From: Ectocarpus siliculosus
Taxonomy: Eukaryota; Sar; Phaeophyceae; Ectocarpales; Ectocarpaceae
NCBI GenBank assembly: GCA_000310025.1
Contig: FN648707.1
Span: forward strand, 738,325 to 802,324
Length of the DNA: 64,000 nt
Direction: 5' to 3'
Shown: positions 11,201 through 23,700 of the stretch, in pieces
Position numbering within the stretch: the first letter of the stretch is position 1
Layout: every line of letters starts with the position of its first letter
Program-made: the position numbers and the translations under genes
Notes under the pieces: model-generated
What the model was told of the DNA's origin: nothing
What the model saw: only the letters and a program-made list of their open reading frames with translations
Database searches by the model: none

Positions 11201-14200
11201 TACCCGCCACAATTTGACGTCATCAACACCAGCAATCTTGCGGAGCACCTCGGTGAGTGCTCACATTTGCATCCAGATAGTCGGAGCTGGTGGTGGTCAG
11301 CGAGATGGCGGTTTGTATTCGTAGTTCCTTCTCCAGATGGGGATGCACTCGACGGCAGCTTGACTGTCGCCATCGTTGAATACACCAATCACGGACCTTC
11401 CATGTGGTTTCGTTGAAGGAGCTCTGCTGCTGTAATTCTAACTTCATGGGTTGGACTCGCTTCTCAAACCTCAGGCACGGTCAACGTTTTGGTGGCTTCT
11501 TCGCCGCTCCTGAAGACACTGCCGCACGCCGTGCTTCTTACAAGCCTTTTGGCATCGACGGCAACCTTGCACCTGTACGATGGTTTAGCTGACTTCCAGG
11601 CGAAGCTCTTATGCATGAGCTCCCACACCGCCGGGATCTTGCTCGGTGAGTATTCACTTACCACGCGTTCGTCCAAGTATCAAAAGAGTTCACGCTCTTG
11701 TTTGCGTGGCCATCGTACATTGTTAGTGTAGTTGTTTGCAGGAAGATTGAGTCAGAGAAAACGTACTCTATTGACTAACATGTAACCTCTCGTGATGCAA
11801 TAGCACTTTTGTTTTTCTAGCGTAGCTTATATCTAATATGGATGCACCTAACACAGAGGATGTAGGAATGCGGCAGAGGTACGAATATTCTCCTGTTGCG
11901 GAGAATCTATGTGGTGAGAAAGACGCGTTTACTTCGGCAGTTCTCCGGTTCTGAACAAACAGCCCAAAAGCGACAAGTTTGAGAGTCGCCTGAGGGTGGT
12001 GAAGTTCTATTTAGGGCACCTCGCCGCTTTGGCTCTATCACAGGTGTTGTACCCGTATCGAGCCTTTCGTCCGTGGTGGGACATGCGGACACGATGGCCT
12101 TCCTGTCCGGTACCTTACCTACCCAACAAGACGGGTCTTCGGGGTCATCATCCACGCAATTGCGGCTGATGTGGAAACGGCCATCGTCGGATCTCACGTC
12201 ACCCATGGTGAGGCGACATGTATGAAACATTGATCCGACCACAACCTGTCTGCAAGACCGGAAGACTTACCAGTGATATCCAGCCGGGGACAAAGAAAGG
12301 AGCGCACGGTGTATATGCATTCGAGGATGGTGGATATGTATAGGCAGGAGTTTGGAAGATCGTGTTGTGAGACAGCTTTGTGGCCTTGGACATATTTGTG
12401 CGGCGAGTGCCGTAGAATCTACATAGAGCAAGAAGTAGGTATTGGATCATTTCGTATGCTAGCGGGACCCTGGTTTCGTGCTCTCCTTGTGCCTCGATTA
12501 TGCTGATTGAATTATCTCGTTGCTACTGCTCCAGCCTGCGGCAGCCTCAGTGGATGTCAGCCCAAGCGACTTTGCCAGCCTTACCCTACCGGTCTACAAG
12601 GCTATGTTCTCCCACATGCCAAACATGTCGATGTTCGGGCTCGACGACAAGCAGCTCCTCCTTTCTGCGGCGACCAACAAGTACTTCACGTCGGTCTCAT
12701 TTGCGCGTGTCTTAGCCTTGGCTGGCCGTCGGTTGCGCCTGGGGTCTGCTCACTTTGAGGCGGCACGGGTTTCCATCTTCGAAAGCAGCGGATTGGTGCT
12801 GGCCCTGAATCTTCGGCAGGAACAGGTAGGCCCACAGCAAATATGGTTTGCAAGAGCGGATATTCATGTGAACTTGCACCCCTGTACCAGTCACACTTGA
12901 ACTGTGCACTACCTAGCACCGTGCGGGAAAAGATGCATCGTCTCCAGAAAAGATTATGGCGCACGCCCGGTCATAATTTCACCGCGCAAAACTTTGCAGG
13001 CGTGGTCTAATTTGCTGTTCGTGGTGCTCCCTCCTTTCCTCCAGATGGCTGTATTTCAAGCGATGGGACTGGCACCTATCCGTCTGCCTCCTCACTTGAG
13101 GCACAACTCCCCCGACGCTCGACGTATCGCTCTCTTTGTGCCGACGTCGGGGCTCATCCTCCTACGAGCATTTCGCCTCCCAGAGGTCTTCCTGTCATTG
13201 ACGGGAGTGTACGCCTCCTTCGACAACATTTTCACCAGTGTGCACATGGCCTTCGTCCGGGTTCATCGTGGAGGTGGTATCAACGAAGAGAACGCCCACG
13301 GCTGGCGGTCCCTGAACAGCCACCTAAGTGTGCGCGACACCCGGGAGGATGACCCTGAAGCGGAACTCATGGTATCCGCTTTGGTGCCAACTTTCGACTC
13401 CTACCGGGCAAGGCGGTGGCTCAATCGCAAAGCTCAGTTGTCCCCTCCAAGTCGTGACGGACCGGCGCCAAAGCCAATCGCCACGCGTGCCGGTGCTCCA
13501 CGTCACACAGACCGTTCTCCACCATTCTACCCGTAGCGACTTCGTGGTCGACCACTCCATTGAGCTCATCCGCGACGTATGGATGATTGAAGGCTCCGGT
13601 CTGGTCTACAAGGTCACTCTGCGCATGGCAGATGATGGGGCAAGGGATGTGCTGGCTGCGGGTGGTGCGGCGGTGGATGAGAAAGCGGGAGGTCTCTGCT
13701 CGGTGTGTGTCAAGCTTGGGGGGAGGTTTGGGCACTTCACGCACTTCCCGTTTCCCGTCAAGAAGAGCGCTATCAACCTGAAAGTTAGCAAGCGCCAGGG
13801 CCACGCTATCTTCACGGTACCGCCTAGTGGAAGCCCCGCCCAGATCCCAGTGACTGCGCTGGCGGGCCTGCCGTCGAGCTTGTTCTGGTCACCTTGTGTC
13901 CCTCTGGCATCGTTGCCGAGGTTAGACTTCCAGGCGGAGTGGACTCACGGGCAGGTACGAAAAAATCGAAGTCCATATCAAAACCCGTTGCGTCAAGCGG
14001 TAGTGCGGTATTTCCGTGCATGTGTTGCCTGTGTATAACCCTTGGAAAATCGACGAGTTTTACCAACCCACCGAGTTGAGCAAACTGAGATGGCGACAAT
14101 GCCTCTCCTCGCGAAGTACAAGGTCGGCCACGTTAACGTATTTCCTCTGTGTCCCGCACAATATGCGTGCAGGTCATGGGGGGCATGTCGATCATCAGGG

Positions 14201-16277
14201 GAAAGAAGGGCGGACATGACGCCGCCTCCCGCGGCCTCAAGGTAGTATTTCGGTGTGATCGTTGTCTCTTGAATTTGGATTTGCAGGCTGTTTTTCTTGT
14301 CGCAACCGTGTTGCAAGCTCATGGTGCGCTTCTGACTCGTCGAAATAAGGAAAGGAAATCAAGGGTATGGGTTGTCGGAGGTACTAAGCGGAGATCTCAA
14401 CGGTTTTCATTCAATGTGGACGGCAACGTAGCAACAAGGACACCACGGGTCCGGCATGCAAAAGTATTGCCTGGCCAGCAACATCTAAGCATGACCGGGC
14501 CAAACATAGGTCAAATCCGACCAACTGCACTCTCTTTGTTTCTGTATTGTTGCGTTCTGCATTCTACGAAAAGGCCTGCCCACGCACCTCGTCCCCGTGG
14601 CCCGGAGCTACAAGTCGTTTCTAATATTGTTTCCAATGTTCAATTCACCGGGTGGCATGGGAGACCATAGATAGGGCAGTTCCGCCTGCTTCCGCAGGAG
14701 AAATCACGTCTGAACGACGTATGTACGCATAAATTTGGCTCTTCCTGCAGAGGTACGGCACAAAACATTGTCATTGCTAGGGAAGTTCTTGCCTTCAAGT
14801 TTGGGCCAATCAATATTGTTGGTTACGTACACCCGCAGGCGAGAGTGGTAAATCAACCCATTGCGTGCAGAATACCCAGCGTTTCCTGCACACTTCCTTC
14901 CCCCATAGGAGAGCGTCTTGGCCGTAGCTTCCACAGTCTGCTCACGCCACGTCGAGGACGGGCCAGGGTGGGAACACCCGTGAGTATGCATTACAGACGG
15001 CAACGATATGGACCAGCGTGCTCTATGGGTATGGGTGAACGAGATTCTCCTGGACTCGAGCAATGAGGCGCTCGTCCTCGACTGTTGCGTCATGCTCGTG
15101 GATCGCTTCGGAGGCGCAGCTTCCACCCAGCTAGGCGCCGCCATCGAGCTCGACGAAATTCACGGTGGTGCGGGGGTTTTGTTCGCGAAGGTGAGATTCG
15201 CGGCATCAATGAACTTGCAGCATCGGGTGAATGAGCGTGCTCCCGAACATGTGCCGGTTGTTGCTGCAGATGGGAGGCATCTTGCGAGAAATCTGCGGGC
15301 TGGCCTTACATGATGAACACAACGCGCCCATGTGGCACGTACACCATCGACGTACCCCGGTAATTCGGGAGTAGGCGTGTTCTACTGTTGCCAGATACGT
15401 TCACCGCTTTGTTTGTAGCGGATCCCGAATCCGTCGAAATTACCAGTATGTAGTATTGACCTCAATATTTGCTCGGTTCCACCAGAATTGTTATTGGGGT
15501 CTACTACAATATACCACCCCAAATCCCAGTTACGGTTTTGCTAATGAGGGTTCTGTGGAGAAAAATTGGGGGAAAGTATATAGAACGACTGAGCAGGGGG
15601 CGAACTATTAGTTGGACCGAGTCCGGCGGAACGTGGGCAGCATGGTCATCAAGTGATGCATTCGTGATGAGATTGCAATATACGTTTGGTCGTGAGGATT
15701 GCCCCCCACATTCCGCCTGCAACAACTGTGTTTCTCATACAATTAGGTCTTGCACGAGATGGAAAGTTTCTTGGCCACGAATTTTTCGAGCTCATTCTGC
15801 CCGTTTCACTTTCCCGGGACCCTGGATTATTTACAGAGTTATCACGGGGAACTCGGTCTTTGGACCACATTGCTTCCAGTGGCTGTCGAGCGAGCTCGGC
15901 AAACCTACGCTCACGCCGCCGACTGCACCCACGTGGGGGCCGAACCGCCTTTGTCTCTTTGCGGCTGCGGCAAGGCCAAGGACCTTCCTTTGCCGTTCGT
16001 GGAACGCATGAAGAAGTCGGTCAATGCTGTGGGAGCGAGACTGCCTCTACATTCGCTGTTCTACAGAGCAGCGCTCTCCCCGCTGTACCTTCCACTCGAG
16101 AAGCACCCTATGATGCTGAACGAGAAGAAAGCGCCCAAGGCGCCCCACACATCATCGTGTGCCAAATGCGGGAAGGCAGGAAACTTCTTGCGGTGCGCGC
16201 GATGCCGCCGTGTCGTCTACTGTTCCAAGAAATGCCAACGCGAAGACTGGAAGACCCACAAGTCTGGCTGCGGCTGA

Positions 16278-17745
16278 AAGTGTGTTTCGTTTCGGCGCTC
16301 AGAGTAGCAGACTTTATGTCCCGTTTTCTTTGTTGGGGGATGGCATGCAACTACTACTGTGGGCTCAATCCGCCCTCCCTGCTGATTCGTCAGTACCTTG
16401 TGTAGTATTTTCCAGCTGCCGTGTTTTCGTTGACGCTTGCTTCCAAGGGATTCAAGTCAGGGGTGTAACCTTTTCGCGGTTAGTGGTTGGAGATGTAACG
16501 TACGGAAAAGCAGACAGCATAATCTACATAAATGTCTACATAATATTTCGGTGGCAGGTGTTGGGCTCACCCCCAAAAAGCATTTCGAAAGTGTCTTCGT
16601 GCTTCTTTTTTTTGTGCCGTTCTCTTGGTCCACAGCGCACACGAGTTAATGGTTTTAACGAGGACTGGCACGTCAACTGCAGGCTTTGCAAATCGTATCA
16701 CGGGCAAATGAATGTTGACGGCATCTTCTGTAGAATATTTCGACGATAGGAAACAAGTTCGATGCGCAAATCATTTCCTGGTTATGTCACTGGAGGTATT
16801 GCGCGAGCAAGACGGGGGCTACCACCCGCGGTTACAGTACTTGTAACACGAGCGGCAAAGTGGCATCACTGCCTGAAGGTACGAAAGCTTGAAAACAAAG
16901 GTTGGAGGACTTGTCACGAGGTGACACTGTGGAATGGGTGATTGAAGATGTGCTAGAAATGCGTACATGATGATGTTTCTCGCTTTTCGATCTTCTCGTC
17001 ATGAACAATTGCCGCCGCGTTGGTGTACAGTCCGTCTCCTTCAACGACTCACGACGAAACGGGGACAAACAATGGACCCCTCTCGTTGCATGCTCTCTTG
17101 CTATACCTTGGTTCATTCCTGCATGAATGCAGCCATGTATCCTTCCTACTGCCCATGGCAGGAAAAAACAAAATAGATTCTCGGATATTTCCCTATGCGA
17201 GACCTATACCCACAGGTTTGATTGATTATCCTACAGTGAGTATTCCTAGGACCATGGAGGCGATTCAGGAGTCACAATTGCCCAACAGGCAAACACACAC
17301 CCAAGCTACATATCGACTGGGTACCGGGCCTTAGACTTCTAAGTCCCAGTTGTTAGGTTTCATACTCAAATCATCCCACCCACGCCCTCATGTCTTGTAC
17401 TGCGTAGTTTACGCGTTTGTTACCGTTCTCCTGCTCGATAGTCCTTAATGTGATATTGCCTCCCGCCGTTCAAGGCGTATTCTCTAGTTCGTTGTCGTGA
17501 AGTCGTCGGCCGATCTGGGGGGGAACTTGAACAAAAGTACGAATAGGTAGAAGCCCTTCTACGTATAAACAGACAAGTCCAGGTTGTGCCCCCTACCTGG
17601 CATACGTGAGCAACACAAGCAACCACGGAGCAACGACACGTGGTTTGCCCACGGAGGTGAAGGGGGCTTTGCGCAGAACGACGGGCTGCAACCAGCAACT
17701 CGTCACTCGCTCACGTTGCAGCTACTGTCAGCGCACGCACCCAAG
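16278..17745. other. Convergent intergenic spacer between genes A and B
   Basis: This is the centre of the inverted gene pair; both MYND exons end at its borders. I see no gene, no continuing similarity between the two sides and no clear terminator. It must contain both 3' UTRs and poly-A sites. Confidence 0.5.
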
Positions 17746-20700
17746 TCAGCCGCAGGCAGCCTTGTGGATCTTCCAGTGTTGGCGTTGGCACTCCTTGGAA
17801 CAGTAACTGACCTTGCGGCAACGCGTGCACTGCAAGGATTTCCCCCCGATTCCACACTTGGCGCACTTGGGAGGCCCGGCGACGCTAGCCGCGGCCATCT
17901 TCGCCACTGTGACGAACGAGGACGTGCCCGGAGGAGCATAAAGCGGAGAAAACGCTGCCCTGTACACCGACGGGTGTACAGGCACTCGCGCTCCCATGGC
18001 ATTGGCCAACTCTATCGAGTGCATGCACTCGGAGTGCAGGTCCTTGCCTCTGCCGCAGTCGCATAGAGCCAAGGGGGCATCACTCGGCGAGGCGTACGTG
18101 CAGTCAGCAGTGTGAGCGTATGTCTGCCGGGCACGCTCGACGGCTACAGGCAGCAATGCCGTCCAAAGCGCGAGTTCGCCGGGGTAGGCCTGCAAACAAG
18201 GCAAAAAGCAAGTTGGGATATACTTCTAGTTGAAAACCGGAAGCTGGGGTGGGTGCGCGGTGCAGGTATGCAACGAGATGTGCCCACAGGACTCCCTACT
18301 GTGGTTTTGTGATTGCTTCAAGCGGGCAACCGATGCATGGTACATCACCTCTAAACCTTACCTTCGAGGCGACAAAGCTCGGGCCATCTTGGAGTTCAAT
18401 GGTCTCCCTGAGCTGGGCAGAAACTGGATCGTCCATGCGAGCAACCGGCATGACGCAGCAGTCGAGAATGAGCGCCTCGTTGCTGGAGTCCAGGAGGATT
18501 TCGTTCACCCACAACCAGATCGCGGGTTGGTCAAAGCGGTGGTTGTCGGAGATGCACACCCATGGGTGCGTCCACACGGGTAGTTCGTCCTGGTGATGCG
18601 TGCAGGCCATCGAAGCGATAGCCATGAAGCTTTCCTGCAAGAACATTGATTGGCGTTGAGAGAAACGTTGGTCGTCAGTCAAGGAGGGCACCGATGCGTG
18701 AATCTCACACAAATGGGTACCAGGGGCGTATGGAAAGACAAAGCGTACAGCATCGCCCCATGCAAAGTTTCTGCACGTGAATACATACCCACCTACGCTC
18801 ATGCCGCGCGACAAAAGAAGACGGCGTGTTGCACATAGAACCACCACGAGAAGGTGCCGGGGTGGCGGTTTGTCACGTGGTACCACGAGTCCATCCACGT
18901 ATGTGTGGTCGAAGACGATGACGCCCATGAATACTAGCTCTCGGTCAATCAAGAACAGGTTTGAACTGTGGAAAACAATTGACCTCGCGAGCATGTAGTG
19001 CCTACGATTCAGAATGGGCACATGGCAGTCTAAATCTCGATTGAACCCACGAGATTCTTCTCAACACATCTCCGCGGACTGAATCAAACGACTCGCCACA
19101 AAATCCAACGCGGTAGGTTGATGGACAGGTGTGACCTATCCCTACAGTCTTGGTAGTTGCAGATAGCCGTAGCGACAGTATCAGCATTGGACAGAGCAGC
19201 TGTCCATGAGCCCACACCCTCCACGTTGCACTCCGTAGTCGTGCATATGGTTGGCAGATTGTCGAGAAAGGAAGGGGGGGGGGGGGGGAAGAGACGTACA
19301 CCACACGCCGTCTGATGCGGAAGCACCTCGTCGCATTGTTTCCCAATAGAAAGCGACATTTGCCAGTTCCCAGGAAGCACAACAACACAGGCACAACTAC
19401 GACCTTGAGCGGAAACGTCAACACATGGTGATTTTATACACGTCCTGTTCCCGTCTACAAGGGGGCCTTAGTCTTGTCACGTAAAATACTACCATCTCAA
19501 ACTCACAAGAATATTGAGCATGGACTCAAGATGCAAGCGTCAGCCTAGAGGGGAAGAGGCCGGGCATTCCTGCGTGTTGTTCCATGTGTCTCGCGGATTT
19601 CATAGCGCTCCTTCGGGCACTGTATTCGGTGTTTTCACTGTGAAACCCTCGCAAACAACTTGTATACTTTCATAACGGATGCAGTAAACGTTTATGCCGA
19701 TGGTTTCTGCGATAGGAACGCCCACCTTCAACCCGAGGAGTGCCGGGTCCACCCCGCCCTTCTTCTGTGTCGTGGCTTCATCTCGCATCAGCACTTCAGC
19801 GTGGGTTAACGAAAACTCCCCCATGACCTGCGTGAAGAGTATGGATTAGGAAGACTAACGTTAACCGCAAATGGCGTCTTCTTCCCAGTTTTTACGGTGG
19901 GTGGTCTTGGTACAGATACATACACGATTCGGAAATACTTATTATTGCGCTAAACCTTGAGGCTTTTGCTCTCTAACGGAAACCATAGAAACCTTTCGGA
20001 CGAAACGCATTCTAAACCGCAGGTATCTCTATGTACTGTACCAGTGGAGGTTCCCTAAGACCCAACTTGTATCGATGATACCCAATTAATCGAACGGTAC
20101 GGTCCTAGTGGCACAAGAAGGAAGTACTCACAACCGGGGTACCCCCACGGTTTGCAACCATGTCCAATGCCTCCCAACAAGGTACCGGATTGGAAATTTT
20201 CGGCTAAGAAGGCCAGACCGCAGGATAGGAAAATTCATACTGCCTGGAACGGATTGACTTGATACATTTCTAAAGTTGCAGGACGCAGGAGAGAGATGGG
20301 CGTTCAATGATGGACCATCATTGTACGATTCTCCCGCCCAAGCGCGCGGTCGCACCATTCCTCCGCGCGCCTTCAACTCGAATACACCAAACCCGCGGTT
20401 CAACCACACTCTCGGATGTTCCTCACACGCATGTACAGCCCACCTTGCGGTGTATCCACTCGGCCTTGAAGTCCAGCCTCGGCAGAGACGAAAGCGGGGC
20501 GCACGGCGGCCAGAAAACCGTCGACGGGATGGCCCTGTGGCCGGCACCTTCGGTGTTGCTGTAGACCGTCAGCGAAAACGGGGCCTGGAGCGGACCCTTC
20601 AGAAGCGGAGCCGTTACGCACAGGTAGCCTTTGCTTTTGCTGAACTTGATCTTCATTGCGCTCCTCTTGGCCACCGGGAACGGGAGGCGGGCGGTGTGCC

Positions 20701-23700
20701 GTAGCCCTTCCTCCAGCTTGACGCGGATCGAGCAGGGGTCGCGGCTCAGTTCTACGGCGGGTGCCCCTTCCGCCGCCGCCAAACGGGCTCGTGCATGGTC
20801 GTTAGCCATCACCAGAGTCACCTTGTACGCCAACAGGACGTCACTCCCCCGTCCCGCTTGATTGATCAGCTCAACCGACTGGTCAATGGCCGAGTCGCCG
20901 TGAAGAGCCCGGTGAAGGGCCGCAGCCTCGGAGGTGCTCTTGCGCACTAGTTGCGCGGAATACGCCGATGTGGCCTGGTCGGGAATGCAAGCCACGCCAA
21001 TCTGAGGGCAAGCAAGAGGTGGCGGTGATTCAGCTGCCATGACGGACTTGCCAGCTTCGCCAGGTGTCAGGACTGCCACCCGATCGGCGTCCGAAATACC
21101 CGCCTTGTAGAACACTTTGTGGTCCCCGCCCAGCCTCTTCTTGATGTCCTTCGGCGCATTAATCACCTCGATACTTTCACGCGGCCGCAGCTGCAGCTCC
21201 GTCACCGACGGGACGGCTAGCACCAGTGCGATCGTCGGCAGCAAGGCGGACACCATGAGCTCCGCTTCGGGGTCGTCTTCTCGAGCGTCGCGCACGCTCA
21301 GGTGCTTGTTCAGGGAACGCCAGCCGTCGCCACCGCCACCCTCCCCGCCGAGGCCTCCACCGCGATGCACCCGCACGTAGGCCATGTGGGCGCAAGTGAA
21401 GTGGTTGTCGAAAGGCTGCTGTGTCGTCGCCCCCGTCACCGATAGGTACACACCGGGGAGTTGAAAGTGGCGGAGGAGGCTAAGACCGGACTTCGGAACC
21501 AAGAGCACCACTCGGCGCGTGTCGAGCGGGATTGGTCCTGAGCCGAGGTCGCACGGACGCATGCGTGCCAGGTCCAGAGCGTGGAAAAGAGCCATCTGGA
21601 CGCGCGATCAAAAGTCCGAAAGGGAGAAGGGGGTGGGGAATGCTTGCAACTCAAGTGCGGAAGACACGTTTCGTCAGCGGCTTCTTACAAAACGTGAGCT
21701 GGTCGATGGAGAATGTAAACGACGTGGTCACATGGGTGGCTCTCATTCCATCAGCAATACTGCAGTATCTTTGAGGCTTTTGCAAACCAAACATCGACAC
21801 TGTTCGAATCAATTGCTTCGGTTTCACGGGCCTCGACAACGCCAATGTAAGGAGAGATTTCCTGTTCAAGGCATCCGCGGAAAGACAAATACCTGTTCCT
21901 GACTGAGGTTTGAAGCCAACATCATGCCGCTGTTGTTCATAAGTGCGTGCAGCACTGCTCTGTAGTGGGTCGCGCTCAGGCGCAGCCGGCGACCGGCCCC
22001 AACCAAGAGCCGGATGAACGAGACAGACGTGTAGTGGTTTGCTGTCGTCGCCATCGAAATTATCATCTCACGGGTCATCCCGAACGGTCCCGCCATAGGC
22101 GACATGTTCTTGTAGACAGGCAGGGTAAGGCTGACTAGATCGGCCGGACTGATGTCCATGGAGGCTTCGGCAGCCTGATGCATGTGGCAAAACGTACGGG
22201 GGGCGGGGGGCGGATGACAAGGCAACAAGGGGATCAGCTTTCGTCGTCCAGGCGGAAAGTGTGCACGATAGCAGCCAAGTCCCCGAGTCCAATGCCAAGC
22301 TGTATCGGAAGAGGAATAGGCAACACCCTCAAAGACACTCGACATTCCTACCGCTTAAAATGGCCCCATGCCATAGCACACACTGTCATATTTCTAAAGT
22401 ACAAGGCGGTTATCGTGGCAAAACGAGACGCACAACGCGACCTGCGAACACTACCGCGCCCCATCCCATGAACAATTTCGCTACGAATACATAGCTTGCA
22501 ATCTATCGTGACAACAAGTGTGCTACGGCTGGGTCTTCTGCTTGCTCCGCCTCACCACGGATTCCCCGAGCGCTGCCGACGGCCGTTTCCACACCAGACG
22601 AAATTGGCTTGGCGCTGACTCCGATGCCCCCTTTTGCCGGGAAAACATTGTTCCTAGGCTGCCCGCCACGAGGGTCATCGTGTCCGCGTGACCAACCACC
22701 GACGAAAGGCTCGATACTGGAACAACACCTGAGGCATTCAGGGCGTCCAGTAGATGGGATGAATGCCCAAAACAGCAATTCAAGGTTGTTCGGGCGCAGA
22801 TTAACATGGGTTCCAAAATCGATATTGTTAAATGAAAGCGTACGATTGAGTACTCTTCCAGACGTACCCAATTTGACGCAAACATCATGGTGAAAATACG
22901 GTGGTGCTCTACTTGTGGGAAAGTAGTGGCCGAGTGACTCCTCTTCCACGCAAAGCTTGGCCGTCCTCGTCTTTCAGAATCGAGTAAGGCAATCATGGGT
23001 TGCTCAAGGAGCAACTGGCGACCAATTTGTTACTGCCTCCACATCACTATCACTGGAACCTCTGCAAGCAATATCCGGAAACAACTCATTCTGCAGTGGC
23101 GAACGAATCTTCGCATTCACAACCTACCGCAAAGATGTCTTGCACAAACGTGTCATGCACTTCATAACGGGCAATGGCCAAGCCAAACGTTTCAACCCGA
23201 CCGCTGATTACGACTGAACGAGAAACAATAGAGATGTAGACATTTTGTTGAAAGCGGAACACGCCTCAGCCCGGCCCTTACTCACCCAGCAGGATCCCGG
23301 CGGCTTGGGAGCTCATGCACAAGAGCTTCGCCTGGAAATCAGCTAGATCCTTGTACTGATGCAAGTTCACCAAAGTCGCCATGAGGCTTGTAAGCAGCAC
23401 GGCATGCGGCAGTGCCTTGAGGAGCGGCGCAGAAGCCACCAAGACGTTCACCATGCCTGAAAAGTTCCGAACAAACACACGATTAGAAAACGGCTATTTC
23501 GCAGGGAAAGTCAGAATGATGAACATCATGACACATGTGTTCTCTGCCCGCATGAACGGCGGAGTTGTGCCTCGCGATTCGGCCGTCAAGCTACCCCCCT
23601 CTTCAACTGAGTCGCACCCCGGAAGACTCACCAAGGTGCTCCACAAGGTTGTTGGTGCTGATGACGTCGAACTCTGGCTGGCAACTGAAAACATCCGCCC

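Larger units (their letters stand above)
4007..16277 (+). pseudogene. DUF4470-MYND zinc-finger gene, copy A (probably decayed)
   Basis: Ten exons can be placed by comparison with copy B: 4007-4094, 8983-9792, 9991-10164, 10800-11252, 11475-11645, 12545-12825, 13045-13954, 14173-14241, 14909-15190 and 15837-16277. Exons 1 and 2 join to give LFYAYGNTPPTDLL, the start of a DUF4470-type domain, which continues to about residue 110 (RQLSFTLNDWEPAIHARNL). The last exon encodes a complete MYND finger (CAKCGKAG, CARCRRVVYCSKKC, WKTHKSGC). In other proteins MYND fingers mediate protein-protein contacts; the role here is unknown. Exons 1-6 stay in frame and are strongly conserved with B. Exon 7 changes frame after MVSALVPT (near 13,390) and is about 240 bp shorter than in B. 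Exon 9 has TGA at 14981-14983 where B has Trp. Exon 8 is 11 codons shorter than in B. Short introns could in theory rescue exon 7, but not the exon 9 stop. Gene identity is firm; the pseudogene call is likely. Confidence 0.8.

Noticed and set aside
14288-14366. Possible extra exon of gene A between exons 8 and 9
   Set aside because: Flanked by AG and GT, but 79 bp long, which breaks the phase, and it has no counterpart in copy B.
18700-19020. Long minus-strand open frame upstream of gene B exon 9
   Set aside because: Its frame runs into exon 9, but no in-phase acceptor fits and copy A shows similarity only from the GAGAGC/GAAAGC exon start onward. Treated as intron.
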